A stretch of DNA of 64,000 bases from Aquisalimonas sp007126095 (GTDB taxonomy: Bacteria > Pseudomonadota > Gammaproteobacteria > Nitrococcales > Aquisalimonadaceae). The notes under the pieces are model-generated. The model was given only the letters and a program-made list of their open reading frames with translations, was not told the origin of the DNA and ran no database searches. Position 1 is the first letter of the stretch; the number at the start of each line of letters is the position of its first letter. Of this stretch, positions 1 to 8,008 are shown one piece after another. Both the position numbers and the translations under genes were made by a program. The stretch covers positions 1 through 64,000 of the forward strand of contig NZ_JBLWFT010000003.1 in the NCBI RefSeq assembly GCF_048323695.1. Direction: 5' to 3'.

Positions 1-120
1 AACGACATTGCGCGGCTGCTCAATCAGCGCCCCCGCAAAACGCTCGGCTGGAAAACACCCGAAGAGGCCATGAACGAAGAGCTTCATGCGTTCTCAAAAT
101 CCGTTGCACTTGATTCTTGA
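1..120 (+). pseudogene. C-terminal remnant of an IS30-family transposase (cut by window start)
   Basis: Frame 1 reads NDIARLLNQRPRKTLGWKTP and continues to a TGA at 118-120. The segment N-x-RPRK-x-LG-x-x-TP is the usual C-terminal end of IS30-type DDE transposases. Only the last 39 residues are inside the window, so I cannot tell whether the gene is intact upstream. The stop overlaps a stretch (about 102-130) that resembles the terminal inverted repeat these elements carry over the end of the transposase gene. The partner repeat is outside the window. Confidence 0.8.
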
Positions 121-259
121 GTCCAAGGCGTTGCGGTTCGCGTGGATATAACAATCATTCAGCCATGGGCACGCTTCCCGAATTCTCCAGACGATTCACC
201 GGCGAAAACCGGAGGGCACCGCAGGGCCGTTGACATGAGCGCATCCGTTCACGCAAATC

Positions 260-1291
260 ATGATTGACAAGCAACCGACACTGGATCCGCAACGGCTCCT
301 GGTCCTGCGCACACTGCTCGGTTTCACGATCGGCGGGTGTCTATTCTTCGGGGGGCTGAATGTGGCCCGTGGGGTTTATCCGCTGGCGGCGGTGGAATTC
401 GCCATCGGTCTCTTCTCGTTGTGGCTGTTCTTCTGGATCACGCGCAGCCCGACTCCCCAGCGGTGGCTGCTGATCTATCTGCTGCTCTTTTTCAGCACCA
501 TGATGGTGGCAATTGCCACGCCCCAAGGGTCGGCAACGATCTTCGTCTGGGTCTTTCTGATACCGCTTGCGTCCCACCTGCTGCTGGGACGCAAGCGGGG
601 GCTGGTCATCGCAGTGGTGTTCCTCACCCTGGCGGCCGTGATCTATTTCTACCGCATGAACGACCAGCCCCAGCTCATGGCGGTGCTCCCGATCGCCAAC
701 GTGGTGTTGTGCGCGCTGGTTCTTCTGGCACTGTCCTACGCCTACGAGTACGCGCGGGAGAAGACCGAGGAACAGCTTCAGGCCCTGGCAACCACCGATT
801 CACTGACGGGGCTGCCCAACCGCGCGGCGCTGGAGCCGGTGCTCGCCCGCAAACATGCGGAAGCGGCTCGCGACGGTACGCCTTTCGCTCTGCTCTCCAT
901 GGACCTGGACCATTTCAAGGCACTCAACGACCAGGAAGGCCATGAGGCCGGGGACCGGGCGCTGGTGGCCTTCGCCGACCTGCTGCGCAAACGGCTGCGC
1001 GCGAGCGACATGCCCTGCCGCTGGGGCGGGGAGGAATTCCAGGTACTCGTCAGCGGCACGGACCGCGACGGCGCCGTGCACATCGCGGAAGAAATTCGAA
1101 CGGCGCTGGAGGCCATCAGCCTGACCCGTAGCCGCAATGCACCCCGGGTCACGGTGAGCATTGGCGTCGCTGTCTTCCCAGACGACGGACAGGCGGTTGC
1201 CGAGCTGCTGCTGACCGCAGACCGCCGGCTCTATCACGCCAAGGCCAAGGGGCGGAACCAGGTGGTGGCATCGCCGCCGGACGAGCAATGA
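260..1291 (+). CDS. Membrane-bound diguanylate cyclase (GGDEF)
   Basis: This 343-residue protein has a hydrophobic N-terminal half (about residues 15-165, roughly six membrane helices) followed by a GGDEF domain that makes cyclic di-GMP from two GTP. The signature is GGEEF at residues 256-260. An RxxD inhibitory site (RASD) sits five residues before it, so product feedback is expected. The metal-binding Asp is in MDLDHF. The N-terminal helices carry no domain I can name and probably act as a sensor. No strong ribosome site precedes the ATG. The gene converges on the SDR gene with one base between their ends. Confidence 0.88.
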   Translation: MIDKQPTLDPQRLLVLRTLLGFTIGGCLFFGGLNVARGVYPLAAVEFAIGLFSLWLFFWITRSPTPQRWLLIYLLLFFSTMMVAIATPQGSATIFVWVFLIPLASHLLLGRKRGLVIAVVFLTLAAVIYFYRMNDQPQLMAVLPIANVVLCALVLLALSYAYEYAREKTEEQLQALATTDSLTGLPNRAALEPVLARKHAEAARDGTPFALLSMDLDHFKALNDQEGHEAGDRALVAFADLLRKRLRASDMPCRWGGEEFQVLVSGTDRDGAVHIAEEIRTALEAISLTRSRNAPRVTVSIGVAVFPDDGQAVAELLLTADRRLYHAKAKGRNQVVASPPDEQ

Positions 1292-1292
1292 C

Positions 1293-2066
1293 CTAGCGTC
1301 GCCCGCCACCAGCACCCAGATGCATACCACCGTCCACCAGGATCGCTTCGCCGGTGGTCTTGGGAGCACCGGTCAGCAGCCATTCAACCATCTCCGCCAC
1401 GTCGTCGGGCTGCACCACGTCCTGAAGCGGGTTGGTGGCAACATGCGCGGCACGCTGCTTCTCGTAGGCGTCTCCCAGGCCGGCCTTGAGCCAGCCCGTC
1501 TCCACAAACCCCGGGCAGACTGCATTGACCCGGATGGCCGGGCCCAGCGCCCGGGCCAGAGAGAGGGTCATGGTGTTGAGCGCCCCCTTGGACGCGGCGT
1601 AAGCGATGGAGGAGCCCACACCGCGCAGGCCGGCGATGGACGAGATATTGACCACGCTGCCCCGGCCCTGCACCTCCATCACCGGCGCCACGGCGCGGGT
1701 CATCTGATAGGCCCCGATCACGTTGACGTCGAAGATGGCATGGAAATCCTCGGCCTGAAGCGCGTCCAGATCATGATGGCGGGCGAATCGGGTGGTGCCG
1801 GCGTTGTTTACCAGGCCATCCACTCGGCCCCAGGCATCCACGGCGGCCTGCACCAGTTGATTACACTGGACGTCATCGGCCACATCCGCCTGCATGACGA
1901 TGGCGTCGCCGCCCAGGGCCCGGCACTGTCGGCCGACGGCTTCGGCTTCCGCCTGGCGCGAGGCGTAATTGATCACGATCCGCGCCCGCGCACGGGCGAG
2001 TCGCTCGGCGCAGGCCTGGCCGATACCGGCCGATGAGCCGGTGACGATGTAGACGGGTTGCTCCAC
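1293..2066 (-). CDS. Short-chain dehydrogenase/reductase (SDR, FabG-like)
   Basis: The 257-residue protein is a classical SDR. It shows the NAD(P)-binding TGSSAGIG near residues 9-16, NNAG near 87-90, and the catalytic Ser with YAASK near 154-158. The C-terminus has the usual PGFVETG and ILVDGG segments. Family members reduce or oxidise a carbonyl/alcohol on many substrates, and the substrate cannot be read from the sequence. An N-I-N-Y stretch after the second strand and a basic cluster may favour NADP. It stands next to the molybdenum-hydroxylase locus but is transcribed away from it, so a shared pathway is only possible, not shown. Confidence 0.87.
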   Translation of the reverse strand: MEQPVYIVTGSSAGIGQACAERLARARARIVINYASRQAEAEAVGRQCRALGGDAIVMQADVADDVQCNQLVQAAVDAWGRVDGLVNNAGTTRFARHHDLDALQAEDFHAIFDVNVIGAYQMTRAVAPVMEVQGRGSVVNISSIAGLRGVGSSIAYAASKGALNTMTLSLARALGPAIRVNAVCPGFVETGWLKAGLGDAYEKQRAAHVATNPLQDVVQPDDVAEMVEWLLTGAPKTTGEAILVDGGMHLGAGGGRR

Positions 2067-2137
2067 GGCGCTGACTCCATCAAGGATTGATGGCTCAGCT
2101 TACGGCAACCGCACGAATCGGGGAAACGGGCAGAGGA

Positions 2138-2425
2138 TCAGCCGCGCCGGGCGGCGACGCGGGCGCGAACGCGCAGCAGCGTCCAGCCGATGGAGACAGT
2201 CGCCGCCGGCCAGGCGAGCATGCGCAGCGCATCGTGCAACGGGACCCCGTGACCCACGGTCGATTCCGGTGCAGCAAGCCGCATGGCCATGGAGGCGCTC
2301 AACAGCGAGAACGTCACCACCAGCGCGATGTAATACGCCTGCCGGCGCCTGAGACCGAGCACCGCGAAGGCGGCAAGATGGACAACAAAAACGGCCAGCA
2401 GCAGGCCGGTCAGCATCGAGGGCAT
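2138..2425 (-). CDS. Small membrane protein, unknown function
   Basis: This 95-residue product is mostly hydrophobic. A first helix lies near residues 5-25, a second near 30-50 and a third near 68-85, with an Arg-rich cytoplasmic tail (RVRARVAARRG). I do not recognise a family. It lies 33 bp downstream of the 82-residue gene on the same strand and is probably in the same transcript. Two longer overlapping frames cover the same DNA, but only this frame gives a sensible membrane protein. Confidence 0.6.
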   Translation of the reverse strand: MPSMLTGLLLAVFVVHLAAFAVLGLRRRQAYYIALVVTFSLLSASMAMRLAAPESTVGHGVPLHDALRMLAWPAATVSIGWTLLRVRARVAARRG

Positions 2426-2458
2426 TGGTCGCTCGCCGTCCGGTGCGGCGCACGGCCA

Positions 2459-2707
2459 TCAGCTGTCCAGAGGCTCGCACACCAGCGTGAGTTCATTCAT
2501 GAGGCGGTAGAGGCGCTCGGGCTCCACTGCGGGATTCTCCTGACGCGCCAGTACCATCATGGAATCAATGGCCAGTTGCCGCACGTGTGACTCCGGCAGA
2601 TCGGGCTCCGCCGGCACCTCCACGCGGTTGTTGATCTCCGGCACCTCCAGTTCGCCGCGAAACCGATCGATGGAGGCATCGTCCAACCAGCAGACCCAGG
2701 TCGTCAT
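2459..2707 (-). CDS. Small acidic protein, unknown function
   Basis: This 82-residue soluble, acidic product starts MTTWVCWLDD and has no membrane segment or recognised motif. It is the first gene of a short minus-strand unit with the small membrane protein. It is divergent from the xdhC-like gene across a 165-bp gap. The coding call rests on amino-acid composition and position, so confidence is moderate. Confidence 0.6.
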   Translation of the reverse strand: MTTWVCWLDDASIDRFRGELEVPEINNRVEVPAEPDLPESHVRQLAIDSMMVLARQENPAVEPERLYRLMNELTLVCEPLDS

Positions 2708-2833
2708 GGCCAGCTCCTATCGTCGCATATTCGTTTCCCTTCATCAGAGGTAGGAACGACCGTGGCGTATGACAACCCCGGATCACCCCAACGGCGCAGA
2801 CTGTCGCCTTGACCCGTCAGGTCCACTGCGTTA

Positions 2834-2851
2834 TTAATCAAACGACCAATA
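2834..2851 (+). promoter_or_regulatory. Candidate operator, copy A of TTWATCARAYG motif
   Basis: TTAATCAAACGACCAATA lies in the divergent gap 2708-2872, about 20 bp upstream of the xdhC-like gene. It matches 15 of 18 positions of the copy at 17316-17333 in front of the coxM-like gene. The shared core suggests one regulator for both ends of the locus. No binding protein is known. Confidence 0.4.
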
Positions 2852-2872
2852 ACTCCGGGCCTCGAGGTTGCC

Positions 2873-3244
2873 ATGGCAACAGACACATCCACCCACGCCG
2901 TTGTGCTTGCGGAAGATGACGATCTGGCGATTCTCGGCACGGCCAGCCAGTGGCTGGAATCGGGCCGCAACGTGGCCATTGCCCGTGTCATCCAGACATG
3001 GGGATCGTCACCCCGGCCTGTGGGCAGCATTCTCGCCGTGGATGACCGCATGCACATGATCGGCTCGGTGAGCGGTGGCTGCGTGGAGTCCGCAGTGGTC
3101 CAGGAAGCACAGGGGGTGATGGCCGGCGATGCTCCCAGAGTGCTCGAGTTCGGCGTCACCAACGAAGTGGCCTGGAGCGTCGGGCTCGCCTGCGGCGGCA
3201 CCATTCGCATTCTGGTGGAGCCCCTGACGGCGGAGGCCCGGTGA
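2873..3244 (+). CDS. XdhC/CoxI family protein, N-terminal-domain type
   Basis: The 123-residue product is a stand-alone XdhC_CoxI domain. Its hallmark GSVSGGCVE is near residues 63-71, and a second conserved stretch, GLACGGTIRILVE, is near the end. XdhC proteins bind molybdenum cofactor, promote its sulfuration and deliver it to xanthine-dehydrogenase-type enzymes. In many genomes this domain is fused to a Rossmann domain; here the Rossmann half is the next gene, starting 1 bp after this stop. Together with the MoeA/MocA fusion it forms a three-gene cofactor unit for the coxLSM-like enzyme. Confidence 0.87.
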   Translation: MATDTSTHAVVLAEDDDLAILGTASQWLESGRNVAIARVIQTWGSSPRPVGSILAVDDRMHMIGSVSGGCVESAVVQEAQGVMAGDAPRVLEFGVTNEVAWSVGLACGGTIRILVEPLTAEAR

Positions 3245-3245
3245 C

Positions 3246-3926
3246 ATGAAACAGTCCACCATCAATGTGTTGAGACAGATTCGCGACGCCAAGCGCCCGG
3301 CCGTGCTCGCCACACGCCTTGCGGACGGTCGGGAGTCCATCATCGACCCGGAGCAGCCCGACGGGCTCGGCCCGGCGGCGCTGGACGCCGTGCGCACCGA
3401 CCGCAGCGGCCCGGTTGAGATCGACGGCGAGGAGTGGTTTCTGCAGGTGTTCAACCCGCCGCTGCGCATGCTGATCATCGGCGGTGTGCACATCGCCCAG
3501 CACCTGAACACCATGGCACGCCAGGCCGGTTACGACGTCACCGTTATCGACCCGCGCGCGGCGTTCGCGTCCACGGAACGCTTCCCGGGAACGACCCTGA
3601 ACCACCAATGGCCGGACGCCGCCATGGCGGAACTGACTCCGGATCATCGCACCGCCGTTGTCGCCCTGACCCATGACCCGAAGATCGATGATCCGGCCAT
3701 TCATGCCGCCCTCGAGAGCAACGCATTCTATGTCGGCGCGCTCGGCAGCCGCAGGACCCACGCGGGCCGCCGGGAGCGCCTGCAGGCGGCGGACGTGGAC
3801 CCGGCACTGCTGGATCGTATCCATGCGCCCATCGGGCTGGACATCGGCGCGCGGTCACCGGCGGAGATTGCCCTGAGCATCGTCGCGGAAGTGACACAGG
3901 TCCTGCGCCGGGGGGGCGCCCGATGA
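3246..3926 (+). CDS. XdhC family protein, Rossmann-domain type
   Basis: This 226-residue protein has a short N-terminal XdhC-like part and then a Rossmann fold. The dinucleotide-binding-like stretch LIIGGVHIAQ is near residues 76-85, and the XdhC_C signature YVGALGSRR lies near residues 160-170. The C-terminal HAPIGLDIGARSPAEIALSI is typical of the family. It should work with the preceding gene in maturing and inserting the Mo cofactor. Its stop overlaps the next start by 4 bp (ATGA), indicating translational coupling. Confidence 0.86.
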   Translation: MKQSTINVLRQIRDAKRPAVLATRLADGRESIIDPEQPDGLGPAALDAVRTDRSGPVEIDGEEWFLQVFNPPLRMLIIGGVHIAQHLNTMARQAGYDVTVIDPRAAFASTERFPGTTLNHQWPDAAMAELTPDHRTAVVALTHDPKIDDPAIHAALESNAFYVGALGSRRTHAGRRERLQAADVDPALLDRIHAPIGLDIGARSPAEIALSIVAEVTQVLRRGGAR

Positions 3927-5542
3927 GGTTCGGAAAATGCCCGCTGGCAGAGGCCGAAGGGGGCCTGCTGGTGCACACGGTGAACGTGGCCGGCAAGCGC
4001 TGGAGCAAGGGGCGGCAGCTTTCGGCGGACGACGTCGCCCAGCTGCAGGCGGAGGGGATCGATGGGGTCACCGTTGCGCACCTGGACCCGGACGACACCC
4101 ACGAGGACATGGTGGCCGATGCCCTCGCACGCGCCATGGCTGGCGAGGGTGTGGAGGTGGGGCGCGCGTTCACCGGTCGCTGCAACCTTTACGCCGCCGA
4201 CGACGGCGTATCGGCCCTGGACAGTGCACGTCTGACAACCTTCAATCACATCGACGAGGCGCTGACGGTGGCCACGGTACCACCGTTCGAGCAGGTCCAT
4301 GCGGGGCAGATGCTGGCAACCATCAAGGTCATCCCGTTTGCCGTCCCGGCCGCCCTGCTGGAGCGTGCCCTCGAGCATCTGGACAAACCCGCAATCCGTG
4401 TCGCCCGCTACCACCGCCGCCGGTTCGGGCTGCTGCTGACCCGGCTGCCGGCACTCAAGGAATCACTTCTGGAGAAGGGCGAAAAGGGGATTCGCCAGCG
4501 GCTCACCGGCCTTGGCTGCGAACTGGCCATGGTCCGGCAGTGCGAACACGACGAGGGCGCCATCACCGAGGCATTGAAGGAGATGGCCGGGGCACCACTG
4601 GATGGCATTCTCGTTCTCGCCGCATCCGCGATTACCGATCGCCGGGACGTCATTCCCGCGGCCCTGACCGCCGCAGGGGGCGACATCGAGCGTTTCGGAA
4701 TGCCCGTGGATCCGGGCAACCTGCTCCTGCTCGGCCGCCTGAGCACGCTCCCGGTCGTCGGTCTGCCCGGCTGTGCCCGCTCCCCGAAGATCAACGGGCT
4801 CGACTGGGTGCTGCGGCGACTGGCCACTGATCTGCCGGTGAACGCCGGGGTGATTGCCGGCATGGGCATTGGCGGCCTGCTCCAGGACACGAGCGAACGG
4901 CCACAGACGCGGGAACCCGCCACCAGAACGGCGCAGCGCAAACCCCGCGTGGCGGCAGTGTTGCTTGCGGCCGGACACTCCCGACGCATGGGCGAGGTCA
5001 ACAAGCTGCTGGCCAGCTGGCAGGACAAGGCGCTGATCCAGCACAGCGTCGACAACGCCCTAGCCTCCCAGGCCAGCCCCGTCTACGTGATCACCGGCCA
5101 CGAAGGTGATCGCGTCGCCGGCGCACTGACCGGGCGCGACGTGGTCGTGGTCCACAATCCCGAGCACGCGGAAGGCCTGGCGAGTTCACTGCGGGCCGCC
5201 GTCCGTGCGCTGCCGGACACGGTGGACGGCATGCTGGTCTGTCTGGGGGACATGCCGCAGGTCGCACCCGCCCACCTGGATCAGCTCATCGCTGCATTCT
5301 CGCCGCAGGAAGGCCGGGCCGCGTGCATCCCGACGTATCAAGGCAAGCGGGGCAATCCGGCACTGCTCGGGCGGCAGCTCTTCCCGGACGTGGCCGCACT
5401 GGAAGGCGACCGGGGTGCCCGGGCACTCATCCGGGACAATGCGGAAGCAGTGGCGGAGGTTCCCGTGGACAGCGCGGGCATCCTCCTGGACATCGACACG
5501 CCCGCCGCGCTCAAGGAGCTGGCCACTGGGCCGGCCTCCTGA
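3923..5542 (+). CDS. Molybdopterin-binding / MocA-like nucleotidyltransferase fusion
   Basis: The 539-residue protein joins two cofactor domains. Residues 1 to about 330 resemble the MoeA/CinA-type molybdopterin-binding domain seen fused to nucleotidyltransferases. Residues from about 345 are a MobA-like NTP transferase with LLAAGHSRRMG, the following NKLL, and a metal-binding CLGDMPQV. The LAAG-x-S-x-RMG-x-x-NKLL pattern fits MocA, which adds CMP to make molybdopterin cytosine dinucleotide. That is the cofactor form used by CO-dehydrogenase-type hydroxylases such as the one encoded at 13476-17235. The nucleotide preference is inferred from the motif and context. Confidence 0.85.
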   Translation: MRFGKCPLAEAEGGLLVHTVNVAGKRWSKGRQLSADDVAQLQAEGIDGVTVAHLDPDDTHEDMVADALARAMAGEGVEVGRAFTGRCNLYAADDGVSALDSARLTTFNHIDEALTVATVPPFEQVHAGQMLATIKVIPFAVPAALLERALEHLDKPAIRVARYHRRRFGLLLTRLPALKESLLEKGEKGIRQRLTGLGCELAMVRQCEHDEGAITEALKEMAGAPLDGILVLAASAITDRRDVIPAALTAAGGDIERFGMPVDPGNLLLLGRLSTLPVVGLPGCARSPKINGLDWVLRRLATDLPVNAGVIAGMGIGGLLQDTSERPQTREPATRTAQRKPRVAAVLLAAGHSRRMGEVNKLLASWQDKALIQHSVDNALASQASPVYVITGHEGDRVAGALTGRDVVVVHNPEHAEGLASSLRAAVRALPDTVDGMLVCLGDMPQVAPAHLDQLIAAFSPQEGRAACIPTYQGKRGNPALLGRQLFPDVAALEGDRGARALIRDNAEAVAEVPVDSAGILLDIDTPAALKELATGPAS

Positions 5543-5564
5543 GCGGGCAGGTTCCGCCGCCGGT

Positions 5565-5855
5565 TTACTGCAACCCTTCCACGATCATGAACCGGGCATC
5601 GGCGGCGTCACTGCGGAACGTCCTGGCGGCCTGATACTCCGGTGAATTGAAGCACGCCTCGGCCTGCTCAACGCTGTCGAACTCGATGATCACCACCCGC
5701 CCCGGCGGTTCGGCCCCTTCCAGGCCCACGCGGCGGCCACCCCGGGCCAGCACCCGCCCACCGTAAGCCTCAATGGCCGCCGGCGCGCGCTGCGCGTAGT
5801 CCTTGTAGGCCGTTTCGTCATCCACATCCACCAGGGCCAGCCAGTATGCCGTCAT
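5565..5855 (-). CDS. DUF1330 family protein
   Basis: This 96-residue protein of the ferredoxin-like dimeric alpha-beta barrel type matches the DUF1330 pattern: an early AYWLALVDV strand, YGGRVLARGG in the middle and VVIIEFDS followed by Glu/Ala-rich helix and SPEYQ. Family function is unknown. It converges on the cofactor genes and is transcribed away from the TetR gene. Its upstream region carries a copy of the motif found before the coxM-like gene, so it may be co-regulated with the hydroxylase. Confidence 0.8.
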   Translation of the reverse strand: MTAYWLALVDVDDETAYKDYAQRAPAAIEAYGGRVLARGGRRVGLEGAEPPGRVVIIEFDSVEQAEACFNSPEYQAARTFRSDAADARFMIVEGLQ

Positions 5856-5942
5856 GCCATCTCTCCTCTTCTCGACGTTGGTTCAAACCGCACGGCCGGC
5901 GCTGAATGCTCGAACTGCATCACGGCAACGGCCATGCTACTA

Positions 5943-5956
5943 TTTATCAAATGCTC
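5943..5956 (+). promoter_or_regulatory. Candidate operator, copy B of TTWATCARAYG motif
   Basis: TTTATCAAATGCTC lies in the gap upstream of the DUF1330 gene (start 5855, minus strand). It is identical except for one base to TTTATCAGATGCTC at 17300-17313 before the coxM-like gene. The copy also contains the small inverted repeat AAATG-CT-CATTT. The TetR regulator encoded just to the right (stop at 6009) is the obvious candidate to bind it. Confidence 0.45.
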
Positions 5957-6008
5957 ATTTTACGGACGAGCTTACCGGCCTTCCGGGAAAACGCAAGACG
6001 CGAGCCGG

Positions 6009-6704
6009 TCAGGACACGGCGTAGCTGTCGCGGAAGTGCTCCCGCAGGGTGGGCGGTGTGCCGTGCATGAAGGAGCGCACCACGCGGGTGACATGCAGAT
6101 CGAGATCGTCGGGGAAAGGCAAATGGTAGATCCACTTGCGGATGCCCATGTAATAGATGCTGCCGTGCATGCTCGTGGCCAGATGCACCTCCTCCTCCGT
6201 GAGCGGGATCTCGTCAGTACCGGGCAGGCCGCTGATTTCACGCATCTCCCGACACACCGGCTCCAGCAGTTTCTCGCGCACGATGGCCAGATACCGGCGG
6301 TTGAGGTCCCCCCCGGCCAGGCCGGCGAGCATGAAGATGCGAACCTGCTCGTAGGTGAAAATCGCCCGGGTGTACTCCTTGTAGAAGCGCACCAGGCGCT
6401 CCTCGAGAGGCAGGGAGCGGTCGCTGATGAGGTCGTCCCAACGCGACTGCCAGCGCTGGAAGAACGTCTCCTGGTAGACCCGCTCGATCAGGCTTTCCTT
6501 GCTGGGGAAATAACGATAGAGAAGCGGCTGGGTAATCCCGAGCCGTTTCGCCAGTTCACGGGTCTGCCCTTCGAAGCCGACTTCCGCAAAAAACCGGATT
6601 GCTTCATCAACAATCTGCCGCTCCCGATCCTGGGGATCGAGTCGCTTCTTTGGCCGGCTTTTGGTGCCGGCTGTTTCGGAGCCCGGATTACTCACAGGAA
6701 ACAC
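6009..6704 (-). CDS. TetR family transcriptional regulator
   Basis: The 231-residue protein has a basic N-terminal extension (SRPKKR), then a TetR helix-turn-helix at about residues 28-75: IVDEAIRFFAEVGF, then TRELAKRLGITQPLLYRYF. The C-terminal domain is the variable ligand-binding part. It is divergent from the cobS-like gene and sits in the middle of the Mo-hydroxylase locus, so it probably controls it. I see no clear copy of the shared TTWATCARAYG motif in its own upstream gap. The ligand is unknown but may be the hydroxylase substrate. Confidence 0.88.
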   Translation of the reverse strand: MFPVSNPGSETAGTKSRPKKRLDPQDRERQIVDEAIRFFAEVGFEGQTRELAKRLGITQPLLYRYFPSKESLIERVYQETFFQRWQSRWDDLISDRSLPLEERLVRFYKEYTRAIFTYEQVRIFMLAGLAGGDLNRRYLAIVREKLLEPVCREMREISGLPGTDEIPLTEEEVHLATSMHGSIYYMGIRKWIYHLPFPDDLDLHVTRVVRSFMHGTPPTLREHFRDSYAVS

Positions 6705-6991
6705 TCCTTTGCATCTGATTCACACATGAAAACACTGTATCGCTCGGGCAATCGCCCAACCCGCGGTCGCCACCGACCGCGCCGCCGGGCACACCCGTCA
6801 AGCGCCTTGCGACGCCCTTCGCAAGGGCGCGTATCCGGGCTCCTCATGGGATGTAATGATAGCACGGGCCGCCCTGCGCGCTCCATCGAGTCACCTCGCG
6901 AATCGCCGCTTCCCGCCCCATGCGAAAAGCGACAGGACATCCGCCTGAGTGCAATCGCGAATACGCCTGAAATACTCTCATCGGAACAGGA

Positions 6992-8008
6992 ATGATGACC
7001 GACAATAACGCCGATCCGCTTCAGGAAATGCAACCCGATACGCGCGTTGATGCAGCCGATACCTTCGGCCTTCAACGAAAAATTCAGGTGCCTGCTTTCA
7101 GCCAGCGAACCGCCCACGTTCCGGATATCGACGCCAGTTATCATTTCGACCCCGATACCACCTTGTCGGTACTGGCCGGTTTCTCCCACAATCGCCGCGT
7201 GATGGTGCAGGGATTCCATGGCACCGGTAAATCCACTCACATCGAGCAGATCGCCGCACGCCTGAACTGGCCCTGCATCCGAATCAACCTCGACAGCCAT
7301 ATCAGCCGGATGGATCTGGTGGGCCGCGACGCCATCGTTCTGCGTGACGGCGTGCAGGTGACGGAGTTCCGCGAAGGCTTGCTGCCCTGGGCGCTGCAGC
7401 GACCGGTGGCACTGGTCTTCGACGAATACGACGCCGGCCGCCCCGATGTCATGTTCGTGATCCAACGGGTCCTGGAAGCCGAGGGCAAGCTGACGCTGCT
7501 GGACACCAACCGGGTCATCACCCCGCATCCGGCATTCCGCCTGTTCGCAACCGCCAACACCGTCGGACTGGGCGACCCGAACGGCCTCTACCACGGCACG
7601 CAGCAGATCAACCAGGGGCAGATGGACCGCTGGAACATCCTGACCACGCTGAACTACATCGACCACGACACCGAGGTGGAGATCGCCCTGCGCAAACTCC
7701 CGCACTGGCGCACCACGGATGGCCGCGACACCGTCTCGCGCATGGTCGCCACGGCCGCGCTGACCCGTACCGGCTTCATCAATGGCGACGTCTCGGTGCT
7801 CATGTCGCCACGCACCGTGATCACCTGGCTGGAGAACACCGAGATCTTCGGCGACCCGGCCTTCGCCTTCCGCGTCACGTTTCTCAACAAGGCGGATGCG
7901 CTGGAACAGGACATCATCGCCGAGTACTACCAGCGCTGCATGGGGTCTCTGCCAGTGCCGGAGCCGGGCGTCGCCCAACTGAAACCGGCCGGGGCCCGGC
8001 ATGGCTGA
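6992..8008 (+). CDS. CobS-like AAA+ ATPase (cobaltochelatase/CoxD-like subunit)
   Basis: The 338-residue protein follows the CobS pattern closely. Walker A is GFHGTGKS at residues 74-81, Walker B is VFDEYDAGRPDV near residues 138-149, and LFATANTVGLGD follows with the sensor region. In cobalamin synthesis CobS and CobT form the ATP-driven part of the cobalt chelatase with CobN. No CobN is present here. The gene overlaps the CobT-like gene by 8 bp and lies among genes of a Mo hydroxylase, where CoxD (MoxR-type ATPase) and CoxE (VWA protein) would normally sit. I infer a role in metal-centre maturation of that enzyme. Two ATG codons stand in tandem at the start. Confidence 0.85.
   Translation: MMTDNNADPLQEMQPDTRVDAADTFGLQRKIQVPAFSQRTAHVPDIDASYHFDPDTTLSVLAGFSHNRRVMVQGFHGTGKSTHIEQIAARLNWPCIRINLDSHISRMDLVGRDAIVLRDGVQVTEFREGLLPWALQRPVALVFDEYDAGRPDVMFVIQRVLEAEGKLTLLDTNRVITPHPAFRLFATANTVGLGDPNGLYHGTQQINQGQMDRWNILTTLNYIDHDTEVEIALRKLPHWRTTDGRDTVSRMVATAALTRTGFINGDVSVLMSPRTVITWLENTEIFGDPAFAFRVTFLNKADALEQDIIAEYYQRCMGSLPVPEPGVAQLKPAGARHG

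Noticed and set aside
6802..6830. Hairpin in the TetR/cobS gap
   Set aside because: GCGCCTTGCG and CGCAAGGGCGC pair with one bulge, but there is no U-run and no gene ends there. I cannot assign a role.
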